Assembly (NCBI GenBank): GCA_018697195.1
Contig: CM031857.1
Coordinates: 52,225,471 to 52,289,470 of the forward strand
Reading direction: 5' to 3'
Origin: Certhia americana
Lineage: Eukaryota > Chordata > Aves > Passeriformes > Certhiidae
Length of the DNA: 64,000 nt
Part shown: positions 36,901 through 49,917 of the stretch, in pieces
Layout: the number at the start of each line of letters is the position of its first letter
How positions within the stretch are numbered: position 1 is the stretch's first letter
The notes under the pieces: model-generated
Seen by the model: the letters and a program-made list of their open reading frames with translations, nothing else
What the model was told of the DNA's origin: nothing
The model's database searches: none
Translations under genes and position numbers: made by a program

Positions 36901-39563
36901 TATTTTGCTATTTTTCTTTGATTGTATTAAAAAATCCATTACCATTGTCAAAGGGTGCAAAAGGTGGTGAGTAAAACAGAGTGGATTATGGGGATGAATT
37001 TGCAGTGTAGCTAGAAACTGAGTATTTAGATTTTAAATCCCAGCTCATTATTGGAATTGATTCTGAACGTTTGCAACTCTTTGCTAATGCCTTCATAAAA
37101 AACTACATAGTTTGCATCACTATGAGATTACTCAATTCCTTCACTTGCACAATTGTTCTAATAATCAAGAGAGGACTTCGTCTTTGCAGGTGCAAGAGCA
37201 TCTCCAAATAACAAAAATAATTCATTAACTGAAATGAACCTTATTGTATGAATAGCAACAGGGTACTGGTTCTTCTGCTTGCTGATTTTTTCAGCACAGC
37301 TTAAAAGATTTGGATGGAATTGCCATGAAGATTTAAATTCAAATGTAGGGCAGAGGCAGATAAACTGATTAATTAACTGATCGATTCCATAAGGAGCTTA
37401 AAGCATATCTTGTAATTTTACAAAGGAAGGCATGGGATGCAGTGCTGTCTTCATGAGGGTATCTCCCCGTGTTGGAGTATGTCCCATGAATAAAGCAGTT
37501 TCATTTCTCTTCCAGCACTGACACAGCTTCAGAGGCATGAGGGTGGAGAATTTGCCTCCTGCAGTACCATGTGTCCCCCATGCTTAAGTTTGCCTTAAAC
37601 CAGATGGAAAGACAAAGATTTGTTGTTTGGGGCTTGCAAAGGGCAGCTTCAAACCATGGTCCCTTCCAGTTGTCAGCGTGCTAGAGCGTGAACTCCAGCC
37701 AGGATACATTCAGTACAGCTGTCTCACTTGCGTACAAGCTGTGGTGTGTATTTGCAAGTCAGTCGGGACCACTGTCAGACCATCTCCTCTAGGTGCCTGC
37801 CTGAGTTGCCATGACAACTAGTAAGACACTGATGGGCAATTCGGGCTCCCCACGCTCCATGGCTGCCAGACTCTATTCCTTATATAGGCAATATAAAGAA
37901 GTAGGCATCTAAGTTAGGCAACCAAAATCAACAGGCTGACTACACCCCACACACAGACCCCCAGCCAGCTGCTATATTCCTGGCTGGTCCCTGCAAGCAA
38001 GACCCACTACACCCTTGCCATTCCTGAACTCACTTCCTCATTTAACTTCCTCTTCCAGCATGTCAATCAGAAGTGACAATGCGACATCTGGGAAATGCTC
38101 CAAATCTATCCATTTTTAAAGTGAAGTGCTCAGTGGCAGTTAAACAGCCAGAGCTTTCTGCTCCTTACAGTATTAGAAACATTCAGATTTCTCTGCAGCT
38201 GGGTAGAGAATGGTAAATTCTACCAGTGCACCAAAAAGCTTTTTACGTGCATTTCTAGATATTTCATCCTGCAAGTGTATTCCACAGATACAGAATCAGA
38301 CAGACGTCATTTAAGCTTCAGAATAAAGAAGAAATATTTTTAAAACAATCAAACAAATGCCAACCAAAAAAACCAAACCTGCTGTAAATATAAGATCTTG
38401 AGACAGCTTCTAGTCCTGGAAGCAAAGAAAAACATTCTCTGCAACTATTTATGCAAATTCTAGGTCACGTTTTTTGGAAAGATGTCAACCCTTTTCCTGT
38501 CTTCAGTACCTCTTCCATTTTAACTGGTTCTTCCCTTGCACATACATAACTCCCCATCAAACTTTAGTGTCACTAATACCAGTCCTGACGTGTTTTCTTT
38601 TTAATCCCCTCTGCAGATGAAGTCTGTGGAGTGTCTCACACTGGTGATCTGTGACTTTTGGTTTGTTGGGCTTGAAGGTTTCTGTCTTGCTCTTGTTTGG
38701 TTGCTCTTGCACAGGCACTTCTGCAAGCTGCTTATTTTTTTAATAGGCACACTGCTGTGTATTTATGATAGGGATGGTCAAGGAAATGACCTAGCAAAGA
38801 ACTGGACCATACACTTGGAGCAGAAGGAGGTGTGATTCATAACTTGCCTTAATTCCTGGAGGAGTTCATTCCAGATGTTCAGATAACAAGCTGTAGCTTG
38901 TTTCAATGACCAGGAATTATATTATTACAGCAGAGTGAAATCTGTGACAAGGGTGACCACTCAGAAACTTCAGCAATTCAAACGACCTTCAAGAACACCC
39001 AGAAAGGGCAAACTTAGACATTTCATTCACATTGGCTTCTGCTGGGATTCAATCCTCCTCACTTGATCCATCTAAAAGCTTGGTACCTTGGCTGAGCTCT
39101 TTCAACTGCCTATCGACAGATTTGTTTAGGGACAAAGAGAGCAGATGTTTCTTCCTCTCCCCACTAACTACAAAAAGCTGGCTTTTTCCAGATGCCTGGT
39201 TGTTAGGCAGCTAAAGAGAGGAACAATAAATCTCATGCTTGGAGTCAGTGGGCAGTAGGCATTCCATAGGAGTCAACGATCTAAGTACTCTTTGGGGCCT
39301 CAGCTTGACATTTTGAGTTTGATTTGATGATCCATGCAAAGACATGGTAGAGATTGTGAAGAATAAGTCCAAAGTGCCCTGTGCAGCCTGTGCTGCTGCA
39401 GAGTCTCTGTTCTGTAAAGGGCTAGAGGCCTCCATTCCCCAGACTGTCTGAATTGCCACAGTCCATCCAAGGCATGGTGAAAGCATGGATAACTGAATTA
39501 AGTTTATTATTAAGAGTAAGATCTGGACTCTGGATCCACCAAAAGCCCATGGGGAAGGTTTAT
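33924..39563. other. Non-coding, possible conserved segments
   Basis: I see no gene or recent repeat. At 37363-37381 a TTAATTAA palindrome (37369-37376) is flanked by a 7-bp direct repeat AACTGAT. The segment 38040-38310 has isolated CpGs and no repeat signature. Both resemble conserved non-coding DNA only weakly. Confidence 0.4.
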
Positions 39564-39750
39564 CATGGAATCATGGAATAGTTTGAGTTACAAGCAACCT
39601 TTAAAAGCCATCTGTACCAGCTCCCCATGCAATGAGCAGAGAAATCTTTAACCAGATCAGTTTGCTTAGAAGCCTGACCCAGAACATTTCCAGGGATGAA
39701 ACACCTACCACCTCTCTGGACAAACTGCAGTTTGTCAGTTTCTGCAGTTA
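39564..39750 (-). mobile_element. CR1 LINE 3' fragment
   Basis: CATGGAATCATGGAATAGTT is the reversed CR1 tail. It is followed by AACCTTTAAAAGCCATCTG, GCAATGAGCAGAGAAATC, CCAGGGATGAAACACCTACC and ACCTCTCTGGACAAACTG, in the normal CR1 order. The match fades after about 39750. The GCAATGAGCAG wording suggests a different CR1 subfamily from the copies at 54494 and 59914. Confidence 0.85.
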
Positions 39751-40639
39751 TCTACTGATGCTGCTTTGAGTAGGCAGGAATTCAAGAGCATTTTTTAGCT
39801 ACAGGAATATAGTCCCTCTGCTCATCAATCTTCCTGTCTGCCCAAGCTCATCTCCAGCCAGCTTGTGGCTGAGCCCCTTCCAGACACAAGGTTACCAGGG
39901 TGACAGGAAATGCACTGGTGTCAATCCTTTGTTGCTAGCACCTGGATTAAAATTAACATAGCTGCTCCCATTCTGAATATTAAAAAAAGGTAAAGAAAGG
40001 AATGGTTCTTGTGGGAATCCACCAGCAAACAGCCTAATGATAGGAATATAATTTCCCATCACCTTTATCCAAGGATACTCAACTACTCTGACTGCTTCAA
40101 ACTGTGTGAGCTAAACCAATAATTTCAGATTATATTTTCAAGGTCATTTGTTGAACATCTGCGGGACATTTTTAAATATTGACTATGTTCAAGAACTGCG
40201 GAATAAATGGAAGGGTAATTTGGTGACTGAAAAAAGAAACTTCTCAATTTTTTGTGAATGTGTCAGTCACACTTACCCACTTTCTCAGCATGCAGGGGTC
40301 ACTTTGGTGACCAGTCACACCTGGACTGAAATCAGTGACATCCATGGTTTGAGTCAATATTCTTTGAAAAGAGCAGAGACTGCCAGCTCAGGCTCTTTGA
40401 TGTTACTGTTTGGTCATTGTCTTGTTAAAATGTCATTCCCTTTGACATTTGAGGCAGATACGCAAATAAATTAAAGGAAGGGCTTATTTATGCTGAGTGC
40501 ATGAAAATGGCACTTGTGCATTGAAATGGATGTGGAAACTGCATTTACATGAGCATTTTATCTGCAGCAGACAGGGCTCCATCACTAGATGCCTGCCATG
40601 ACATGGGAACAAGCAGTTAAGGCGAAAAGTGTATGCATC

Positions 40640-40900
40640 TATTCTAATGTGTAATTCCAAAATATAACCTTTCCCTTCAGTTATTATTTATCTAATTGCA
40701 CATCCAAATTTAGTTGGTGCACTTGAAAGCATAATTAATTGCAATGCACTTGGTAATGTTCCATTCTGCACCACCTGTAAGTCAAACTGCTGTAACACAG
40801 AATTGATTTTTGGAAGGGTTTTCATCACACTGTGTGCACTGAAAATAATTGGTGATCCAGGAGGGCAGTTACTTTTATCCTCCTAATTGGATATGCTGGC
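40640..40900. promoter_or_regulatory. Cluster of TAATTG/TAATTA motifs, candidate enhancer
   Basis: TAATTGCA occurs at 40693-40700 and 40736-40743, and TAATTA overlaps the second copy at 40732-40737. TAATTGG occurs at 40846-40852 and 40884-40890. The surrounding sequence lacks repeat signatures. This grouping fits a homeodomain-bound conserved enhancer. No target gene is in view, so the role is a guess. Confidence 0.3.
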
Positions 40901-41570
40901 AGTTCTTATGCCCTTGTGGTCAGATGTTAGCCTCATTTGCACAGTTCCAACCAGTAGGATTACTGTACTTGGGTGGTCATGTGTGTATTTAAAAATATAA
41001 TTTACGCTTTTCAGCTTTGCAGCTGTTGAACTGGTGTGAGCTGTAACTTCGCTCTGAAAGGATCAGAATACGTGTTGTCTTAGTACAGCACTGAAAGACT
41101 ACCTATGGCTGAGACTTAGGGATGGTTCTCACTAGCTTTTGCAGCTACCATCAAGCCTTGAAAAGCATTCTGGTGTGAAGTTGCTTTCTCCACTGATTTT
41201 CACCACTTGTTAATGTTTGGAAGAAAGTGTTTACAGAATGTGACAGCGCAAGTTACACAATACTTTGGTTTTGGCAGCAGAATCAGCTTAAGAAATTCTC
41301 TCCTTTCTCCTGCCTTTGCCGTGCAGGTCACTGACCTCTCGGTTGTGCCAATGCAACTATTTGTAAAACAGTGTGATGCCCTGGATAAATGACATAATTC
41401 TGGTTAATCTGCCTTCTTTCCTTTTTCTCTGCTTTTGACTTTTGGGGATGAATGTGGCAAAAGGGGAGGAAAGCTTTGGTGAAAGAAGGAGTGGCTGTAG
41501 AGGGAACTGTCTACAGAGATTACCACTAAAAACCTCAATATTATGAAGCTACTATTCTGAACCTTTCTTG

Positions 41571-41606
41571 GTGTTTGGGGTTTTGTGATGTTTTGGGTTT
41601 TTTTTT
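41571..41606. repeat. G/T-rich tract
   Basis: GTGTTTGGGGTTTTG is followed by TTTTGGG and a T run. The strand bias (almost no C, few A) is striking. Confidence 0.65.
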
Positions 41607-43050
41607 AAAAGCCTACTAAGTAGTAAGAGGAAGCTGGCAAAAACTGGAAACAACGTCTTTTTATCTGCCTCAAGTGCAGATTAGCTGTTGGAAGACTAAG
41701 ATGTCCTCTGTTAAAAATTCTCAGACATATTTGGGGCTTTTCTTAGTTCAGGCAGTAGCTTTCCCATTCCATGTTTAGAGTGCTGATGCTATGGCAGTTT
41801 GAACAGTGAGCATATGGATCCACAGAGCAAACCTTCGGTGCCCACCACGTAGATGAAGCCCCTGAGAGAAGAAGCAAGACTGAAAAGGAGGAGGAGGACA
41901 GGGCAGGGATTGGGACAGAGAGGAAGAACACCAAAAAATCTTCATCTCAAAAGACAAGGGCCACTGGGCTGCTGGGACCTGTTAGGGCATGAACCTCCTC
42001 ACAAAAGGAGATCCTAGAAAGGAGTACAACCGTGGCATGCCGAGGATGGTTGGCAAGTGACTCTGAAGCTGAGGAGATCCAGGAGCTTCATGTACTAAAA
42101 GGCTTCCTATTGGCAGACTGGTAAACCTGAGATTTTTCACTGTTTTTGAGAACTTATTTCTTTTGAATGAACAGGATTACACTGGTTATCTGAAATAGCC
42201 AAGAGGCAAGATAACAAGGAGGGAAAAAGAAGAAGAGTAAGAAGAATACAGAAGAAATATATGGCTGAGGAAGTTAACACAGTTTCAATTTGCTAGAAAA
42301 TAGCTTTCAGTGTGCACAGCTTAAGAAAAATCGGAAGCTAGATGAGCACCTCTTATAAAATAGTAGTACTTATTTTCAAGTACCCACACTAAGAGTTTCT
42401 TTTACATTATTTTTCACAGGAATAAAATATGACAAGTCCAAGAAAACATAGCTGAGATTTTCCTCAAAGCCTATTAGATCTTACATGGAAAGTGTACATA
42501 ATTCCCAAAAAGAAATCAATGTTGATTGCAAAAAGGAATGAGAAAGAAGTTTCAACAGCTCAGAAAAAGAATATGCTCGTATTTGGTTTTTGGGTTTCAA
42601 CAGCAGTTAAAAATTTTTCAGAAGTCAAGAGACTATACTTCTTTAATTTATTTTCTTTTTTTTTAACAAGGGAAATTAAATCTCTTTTCCAAACTGATTC
42701 TAATAATGATAACTTTAACATAATTTACAATCTGAGCTCTCTGTGCATGAGCTATTTCCATGACTGTAGTAAGAACATAATAAAAACCCAGGCAGATATT
42801 CATGTGAGCTAGTTACAGCAAAGTACCTAAGCAGTGGTGGTGATCATAGTAGTGGAAGCAGTCATAGTTCCTAGGTTGTCTCAGCACTAACATGCATTCA
42901 GAAATCATAAAAATTTTATTAATTAATCCTAAGTATGGAAGGTTCTTCAAGTTCCAGATTGTTTGGGTATAAAGACAATAAATCTTAAAATGTAATAATC
43001 CATTTTAGAGAACAATCTCTTTGACACAGATTTTGACTGGCTTTGAAATG

Positions 43051-43105
43051 TAATAAAATAGAATAAACTAAAATAGACTAAAATAAAATGTGCTAATAAA
43101 ATTAC
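43051..43105. repeat. A/T low-complexity patch
   Basis: AATAAAAT, AATAAACT and AAATAGACTA words repeat with small changes, suggesting a decayed (ACTAAAATAG)-like repeat. Confidence 0.65.
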
Positions 43106-44427
43106 TAGCTGGAGGATTAAGGACAGATGGCTTAGAAGTCAGGGAAATAGTCATCCTTTTCCAGTGACTACTTCAGACAGAATTGAGGTTATCAAGAACA
43201 AGAGTGAGGTGAGCCGTTCACATACTATCTAACTGAGCTATCCTCTTCTTCTGCCTGAATTGTAATCACAAAAAGGGCATAGATTTTTGGAAAACAGCAT
43301 GTTTTCTGTAACTTCCCAACAAATATTTTCCATAAACAAATGCCAGCCTGCTCTCTGGGGGTAAAGATTTAAGAATTCAGTATGAGAAAATTGCACAGAG
43401 TGACTGGTCTTCAGAGACATACAATGGTTTTCCCACTCCCTGATCTGGATGATAACAGTTCCAGAGCTCTCCTGGGGGTAGGACTGAAACCAATTTCTTA
43501 AAGACAGCATTGGGGTTTCCAGACTTCACCAACTGCCAAGCTTTCATCTGCAGTTTGGCAGGGCTCACACGAGTACATGCATCACAACAACACCTTTGCT
43601 CATAGAATATTCTCATAAAATATTACTTGAAATAGTGTTTCAGGAAATCAGATAAAAGCTGTTCTGAAAGCCAAAGCAAGTTTGCAAGTCTTTGTCTGTA
43701 AATATTTTCTTTGGTATACGTCCAACTCTACTGGATGGAGAGACCAGTTTCATTTTAATGCTAGCACCCTAAAAGTTAAGTAGCTACTTTCAGCATGTAA
43801 TTGAACAAAGGTTTCTGCAGATGATGGAGAGAAATAAATACTGTAAAAGGGTAGTTCATTCTGTCTCTATTAGACACCATTTAGGGGATGATTAACCACA
43901 CCCTGGAGATACACATATGTCTTGATTGCAAAGGGAATACAGATGATCAGTTTGGAGAACACACTGCTGAGTCAGATTACTGTTGTTAATTAATTACCTT
44001 CTTACCAATTGACACACATTGGACACGACTTCCTGGAAGAAATCAGTGTCTGTGATCCTTTTTATTGGGGCCAGCCAACATTCTCTTCCATTTGCACTCA
44101 CACTCATGGGGTAGGTGGGCCCAGTTTAATTGGCATACAGAGTATGACTCCAGAAAGGTTCGGCTGCGGCAACCACCTGCTGAGAGGAATAATTATTACA
44201 CAGGCCACAGCTAAGAGTGCCCCCATGACTGCCTTCTGCACTCACCATTTTCAAGACAGGGCTAAGAGACAATCCAATATCCACCTGCTGGAAGGACAGC
44301 TGCCAAAATGATGGCACAAAACTACTTTTACTAGTGGCAGATTGTAGCAAGAGGGGTCACAAACAAGAAGCACGGATTGGGAGGTTCAAGTAGTAAGGCT
44401 TTATAAACTAGTCAGAGCATGCAGAGC

Positions 44428-44596
44428 TGGAACAGGTTATTGAGACAAGTTTTGGGGTCTCCATCTTGGACAGACTTTAAGGGTTGACTGAAGAAAGCCA
44501 CAACCAAGCTAACAAAGCATCAGCAACAGTCCTGCTTTAAGTAGGCAGCTGGACTGGATGAGATGAAGAGGTCCCTTCCAACTGCCATTTCTGTGG
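44428..44596 (+). mobile_element. CR1 LINE 3' fragment
   Basis: CR1 3' text starts at GAGCTGGAACAGGTTATTGA. It continues with TTGGGGTCTCCATCTTGG, TCCTGCTTTAAGTAGGCAGC and TGGACTGGATGAGATGAAGA, and ends at GGTCCCTTCCAACTGCC and ATTTCTGTG, which matches one terminal repeat unit. The central part is strongly diverged. Confidence 0.8.
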
Positions 44597-45827
44597 GAGG
44601 CTGAAGGAATCTCAGAAAAATTCTCACTTTGAGAGTGCTGTGCTCCCTTCCTGTTCTCTCCTTCTTCTGTGCTCCACAGACGTCAAGCAGCAGCTCCCAG
44701 AGGTCATACAGGAAGCATTATTTCCTCGGTAAGCCTTCCTCTTCCTCATACTCCTTCTTCCGACCTCAGCAGAGCTGCACACATTTGCCTACAGAAAGAA
44801 TGTGACCTTTTGACAATGGAGTCATCTAGCAATTTGTTATCGTTTGAAGCTATTTCCCCCCATTACCTCTTGGGTTTTTCCTCAGCCTCTTTGCCACCAA
44901 TGGAAAGATTTGCTATGCCTGGAATGCTAAGTTTTGGCTACCACTCACTGCGCTGTAGTGCCCAGTTCAACAACATCTACCAGAAATTTGGTTTCAGCCA
45001 GGAGCTTTTCTCTTCAATGGAACTTCCCAAACATTTTTTGAGGGTCTTTAAATTAGAAATGGTGGAGAAAGGTAAGTTTGTTAAAAATTATTCACTGCAT
45101 CATGGAAAAGCCAGTAAGCTAGGCTGAAGAAATAGTGATCGTATAGGTAAACATCTTGCCAGTTATGAAGCTCATAATTCAATTCGTATTATAGACATGA
45201 GTTGTGTACATTTATAAGTACATATACATACATCTCCGCTTACAGGGAGATACATGCTTACATGTTGATATATATGTTTATAAAAATTAAACACCAATAT
45301 TTGTGCAGATTATATGGTTTCTAAGCATATGCTTTGTGGTTACAGAGGTAAAAGGCAGATACTGCAAAATAAGGCAGCACGTACTAAGCCATTTGATTTT
45401 GACTGCCTCACCTGCTCTTTCTACAATAATTGACTTACACAGCATTAGTACTAAAATTTAATATTGTCAGCTATACAAATATAGAGAAAAATAACTACCT
45501 GACAAGATTTTATTTTTCCCATTTCAGTCTCACAGTGCCACAGAAGTCAGGCAATATGGAATATCCAGTAATCCACTATACACAAGCTGAAAATTGGCAC
45601 TTACTTAGAATCAGAAGTTACTCAGAGCTGAGATCAGACATCAGTGAAAGATGTAAATTCTTTACTTTACAGCCTATTTCCCTTCTAGAAATTCCCCAAA
45701 CACAATTGACATTCTTTAAATTAATTATGAGTCTATTTTAATCAGTAGCAACCTCTCACAAACAAGTAATGGCCTTAAGAACGGAAGAATTACTTTTCCA
45801 GGTAACAGATCTAGTGACTTTAAAACC

Positions 45828-45848
45828 ATAATCTTATCATAAGATTAT
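45828..45848. repeat. 21-bp palindrome
   Basis: ATAATCTTAT (45828-45837) and ATAAGATTAT (45839-45848) are perfect inverted arms around a single C. With a 1-nt centre it is better read as a palindrome (cruciform-prone) than as an RNA hairpin. Confidence 0.8.
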
Positions 45849-45976
45849 TATATGTGTAAAGTTTGATGGATATTTTGAGCTAACATTTTTACTGGCCATA
45901 AACTATTATTCCCTGACAGACTGAAACAGCTACCCTGAGGGGAAAAATATTTCAATCTTAGAAAGTAAGGCACATT

Positions 45977-45994
45977 AAAAAAAAAAAAAAAAAA
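45977..45994. repeat. A18 homopolymer
   Basis: Eighteen consecutive A. No retrocopied gene or AATAAA signal precedes it, so it looks like a simple tract rather than a poly(A) tail. Confidence 0.9.
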
Positions 45995-46140
45995 CTGGGA
46001 AAATGCTATTTTTAAACAGACTCTGAGTATTTCTCTAATAGGTTTTGTGTAAAATATGAAATATGTTGCAGTCACTGAGCACATGGTGTGTCAGAAAGCT
46101 TGGATTGGTGTTCTTTTGAGATGTCTTGCACAATTTGCGC

Positions 46141-46162
46141 TTGGTTTTTTTGGGGTTTTTTT
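46141..46162. repeat. G/T-rich tract
   Basis: A TTGG start, a T run, GGGG, then a second T run. It is of the same kind as the tracts at 2051, 20941 and 41571. Confidence 0.6.
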
Positions 46163-46337
46163 CCAATACAGATCACCAAGGTTTCCCAGAAAAGCAAGCT
46201 ACCTCTGTTAAAAAATGAGAGGGGGAAAACTTACTGCTAAGTTTTCCTTTTTTTCTACAGCAAACATCAGTGGTATAAGTGGTTATAATGGATGGTCAAT
46301 TCCATCAAGTTCCATTCACCAGAAAACCCAGAGCACA

Positions 46338-46374
46338 CAGAATCACAGAATAATCTGAGTTAGAAAGGACCCTC
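46338..46374 (-). mobile_element. CR1 LINE 3' terminal stub
   Basis: CAGAATCACAGAATAATCTG is followed by AGTTAGAAAGGACCC, the reversed extreme 3' end of CR1. The match stops after about 37 bp, so this is either a very short insertion or one cut by deletion. Confidence 0.6.
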
Positions 46375-49300
46375 ACACCAGGTGCTGTTGCTAACACCTT
46401 TTCTGTTTTTTCAGTTGTAGGCTTTCCTTGCACCTGACCTGGCACCAAGGACCTGCCCACTGTCAGAAACTGACCTCTCCAGCCATAGCAGGCATGAAGT
46501 GCAGATATCAGACATCCAGCACTACATGGGTTGGGATCCCTTCCTAGCCCTCCCTCACCTCCCTTAACACATAACATGGGTACTGCTGCATAGCTGCACC
46601 ATTCTCCTTGTTCATCTTGTGGTGGTTTTCCCTCAAAGGTGACAGGGAGAAGACAACCCACCAGCTCCAGAGCAGCCCTGTGGCACTGATCACTGTCCCT
46701 CTGTAGCAGCCCTAAGTCTGTGGAAACCTCTTGTGTTCTTTCAGCATAGGCTAATACATTCATACTGACTGAGCAGAATCCACATTTTGGTCTCCAGTGC
46801 TTTGTCTTCTCGCTATACTGCACCCTTCTAGGGCATTTTTAAGTGCACAGCATTACATTTTTAAGTAACAGCACATGGCTTCATCAGTCTTTGAAGATAG
46901 AAGAAGGATGAAAGAGATATCACACACATCACACATTTTCTAGGACCTAGAAGCTAAGCTTGCTCTCCTTCTATGCTACCTGAAGAGTTAAGGGGTAGGT
47001 GCCTGTGAAAGACCATGCTGGGTCCTCATGAGGAACAGATGTGTGCTGTTTTCAACATTGTCACTACTTTGCCTGGTAAAGCCATACCCTGGAGCGAGCT
47101 TGCTGTGACATAAAAATGACTCAGGACAGAAACAGACACAAAAGCCACCCACCTTCAAAGTCAGAGCCCTAACCAATTAAGAAAACAACTCCAGAGTCCA
47201 GTCGTCATCAGCTGCTTATAATTAAGCTGTATTTCCAAAACACTGACTTTCCCACCAAGAGAATGGCTTGAAACACAAAAGCTATCGCATGAAGAGCATG
47301 AAGGAAGAGTGGGGCATGGATGATCCATTCTTTCTTGAGAAACCCATGGTACAGAAAATGGGAACAAACCCCCCGGAAATATCAGCTAAGGCTGAATTAA
47401 GGTCTACAGGCATACCAAAATCAAATAATTTGTTGGCTACTGCTAATTGTTGGAGGGATTTTCCTATACAGAAGCATGATGCCAAAAGGAAACCCTCCCA
47501 GAGGGGAGGACCTTCCCTTATTTGAGAGCTTGTGAGTTTCTGCAGGCCAGTGATTGCAGTGATGTTCATTGGTGAAAACATTTGGGAAGCCACCAGCAGT
47601 GGTTTAGGACCCTTTCAGGAGACAGTTTGATCCCCTAGGGTGTCTGGGTTTCCTCAGCAGTATTTTGATGCTTTAGCTGAACATCAGTGTTCTGTGCATA
47701 CAGTGACACAGACAGCCCAGGGCTTAGCTCGACTAGGAGCACCCACATGAGAATGAAAGGAAGCATGTGCAATCATCTGGCTGGTTACTGATGTAGCCTC
47801 TTTATGCATAATCTCCACCCACTTCTTCACTTCATCAGCATGAGACAATGCCCTATTGTATTAGTTCAAAAGATGCAGCTTCTCCAAGACAGGCATTTCT
47901 CTCTTGAAGCACAGGGATCTGCAGTTCTGTCTACAAGCAAAGGGAATTGGTCAAGTTCCCATCTTACCCCATCCGTGTTTTCTTCAGTCCATTTGGCAAC
48001 AGATCAGCAAGTGAATCCAAACAGTGATATTTAAACTTCTCAGAACCTCTCGTTTCCTAATCTTCTAGATAACTAAATTCTGTGCACATTTGCAATATTA
48101 GCATTGAAACAGATATTTCCCCCTTCTTGTGCATTTCTAAACATGTGTAGCAATATCCTGAAGAAAGCTGAACTATAAGTCTCAAGTATGTGAATATTAC
48201 AATAGACTAAAAACCAATTAGAAACAAAATGTTTTCCATCTAGCAGCTTCTGCTTGTCACAGAGGCAAAGGCAGTTGCAAATCTTCTTACAGCACCCACC
48301 ATCATTTGCCCCCTAATGCCACAGTGCCCCAAGGCAAGGCATGTCTTTTACTGCTTGCAGTGAACTGCTGGGGCCTCTGTATTCCACCATACGTCGCAAA
48401 CCAGGCAGGCTGACAGAGTCTCTGCCCACCAGCTGCAACAAAGGACATGTCCCATCAGGACCCACAGCCAAAAGGTGCCTATTGGAGGGTCACATTCTAT
48501 TGCCATGGGCTGCTGAGGGTCTTCTGCACCCCAACACACACTGTGTCAGGCATGCCACAGCAGCAGCAAAGCTTGGGACACAGGTTGCTGGCTTTGCTCA
48601 CCCACTTTCAGGTGTCATTTGACTGTTTTGCAGCAGTTTAGTCATTGTCCCAAATGGCTTTAGACTGGGTTTGGCTCTTAATTAATATCTGTCATCAAGC
48701 AGGTGAATTTGCTGGGTCAGAGTATGGTAACAGTGCTGCTCCTGTCTGCTCCAGAAAGGACAACCCTGAGAGATTTCCCAAGCCCTTCAGACACTAGCAA
48801 TTTTGCTGCCCTTCCTTGCATTAATATAATCCAAGCCAGATGTTGCTTGAGGATCCTGTCAGGGGTACGAACAGTGGCAACACCTTACTCTTTGGACTCA
48901 ATCAGTAAAAAAAGACCAGAGATGACTGCAGAGTATAAAATATTGAGTTTAGCCTTGGGTAACAGGACAGTGTGTCCTGGGTTTCCAACAAAGTACTTAG
49001 AAAACCGAAATGACCTAATCTTAAGCAGTAAGTATTGTGGATTTGTTAGCAGTAAGAGCACACAACAAGAAGGAAAAAATCACTTTGCATCTTACATCAC
49101 AGCCAGAAGAATGTGTGCAGAAATTGCACCAAGATTCTTGTACCTTGTGATGACTCAGAAGCATACCTTACAAAATAGAGTCATTTTTCTCTCTTTCAAC
49201 AGGTCATTATAGAGACAGGTCATACTTTACTTTCATAGGTGGATTACCTTGGTTAGGGACTAACAAGGCTGGGGGTACTTTGAAGCAGCAGCACAGGTCT

Positions 49301-49469
49301 GAAACCAGAGCAGCTGCCCTCACTCTGGGATTCCCTATATGAATGCCACAATTTTGTCCCCAGCCTCTGCTTCCTTTACAAAAAATTACCACTTGTCTTG
49401 TGACCTGTATCAGTTCTATCAGATTTCAGGCACTGCTTTTTTTGAGGTTAATTTCTCCTCTTCTTACTG

Positions 49470-49917
49470 AATCACAGAGTCACAGAATATCCTGAATTAT
49501 AAGAGACCCACAAGGGTTATTGATTCCAACTCCTGGCCTTGCACAGGACAACCCAAGAGTCACACCAGGTGCCTGAGAGCAATGTCTAAACACTTTTTGA
49601 TCTCCATTGATCTTGCTGCTGTGATCAGTTCCCTGGGGAGCCTGTTCCAGTGCCCAGCCACCCTGTGGGTGAAGACTTTTTTGTTGAATATTCAGCCTAA
49701 ACCTCCCCTTACACAACCTCAGGCCTTTCTCTCTGTTCCTGTCGCTGGTCACCACACAGAAGAGATCAGTGCCTGTCTCTCCCTAACATGGAGATTGTGG
49801 ATTGCAGTGAGGTCTCCCCTCAGTCTCCTTTTCTCCAGGCTGAACAGACTAAGTGACCTCAGCCACTCCTTTTGTGTCTTCTCCTCAAGGACCTTCACCC
49901 TTCTTGTAGCCTGCAAG
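49470..49917 (-). mobile_element. CR1 LINE, 3' region and ORF2 end
   Basis: About 450 bp of CR1 reads in reverse: ATCACAGAGTCACAGAATAT, CAACTCCTGGCCTTGCACAG, GAGTCACACCAGGTGCCTGA, AGCCTGTTCCAGTGCCCAGC, GAAGAGATCAGTGCCTG and GTCTCCTTTTCTCCAGGCTG. The portion beyond about 49600 is antisense to the ORF2 C-terminus. The plus-strand frame 49582-49920 is therefore an antisense artefact. Confidence 0.92.

Larger units (their letters stand above)
39751..44427. other. Non-coding, regulatory-like and low-complexity patches
   Basis: Apart from the motif cluster at 40640, the G/T tract at 41571 and the A/T patch at 43051, nothing is recognised. The frame 42492-42812 (plus, 106 codons) is lysine/asparagine-rich, as expected from AT-rich DNA. 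Confidence 0.45.
44597..49469. other. Non-coding, several mid-size chance frames
   Basis: Three of the window's longest frames are here: 44669-45127 (plus, 152 codons), 46305-46823 (minus, 172 codons, which runs into a CR1 tail) and 48703-49212 (plus, 169 codons). None has a recognisable domain, signal peptide, or splice-site pair preserving a frame. I do not call them genes. Confidence 0.45.

Noticed and set aside
37885..37930. GGCATCTAAGTTAGGCAACC as an ancient repeat
   Set aside because: A single short match to remembered wording, with no second copy in the window.
44669..45127. 152-codon plus-strand frame
   Set aside because: It lies just after a CR1 3' end. I recognise no protein family in it and cannot tell an exon from chance here.
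45977..45994. A18 tract as a retrocopy poly(A) tail
   Set aside because: No upstream gene-like sequence, AATAAA or flanking duplication was seen.
46305..46823. Longest open frame in the window (172 codons, minus)
   Set aside because: Its end overlaps a CR1 tail, it has no domain or signal peptide, and a frame of this size is plausible by chance in 64 kb read six ways.
48703..49212. 169-codon plus-strand frame
   Set aside because: No recognisable domain and no frame-keeping splice sites.
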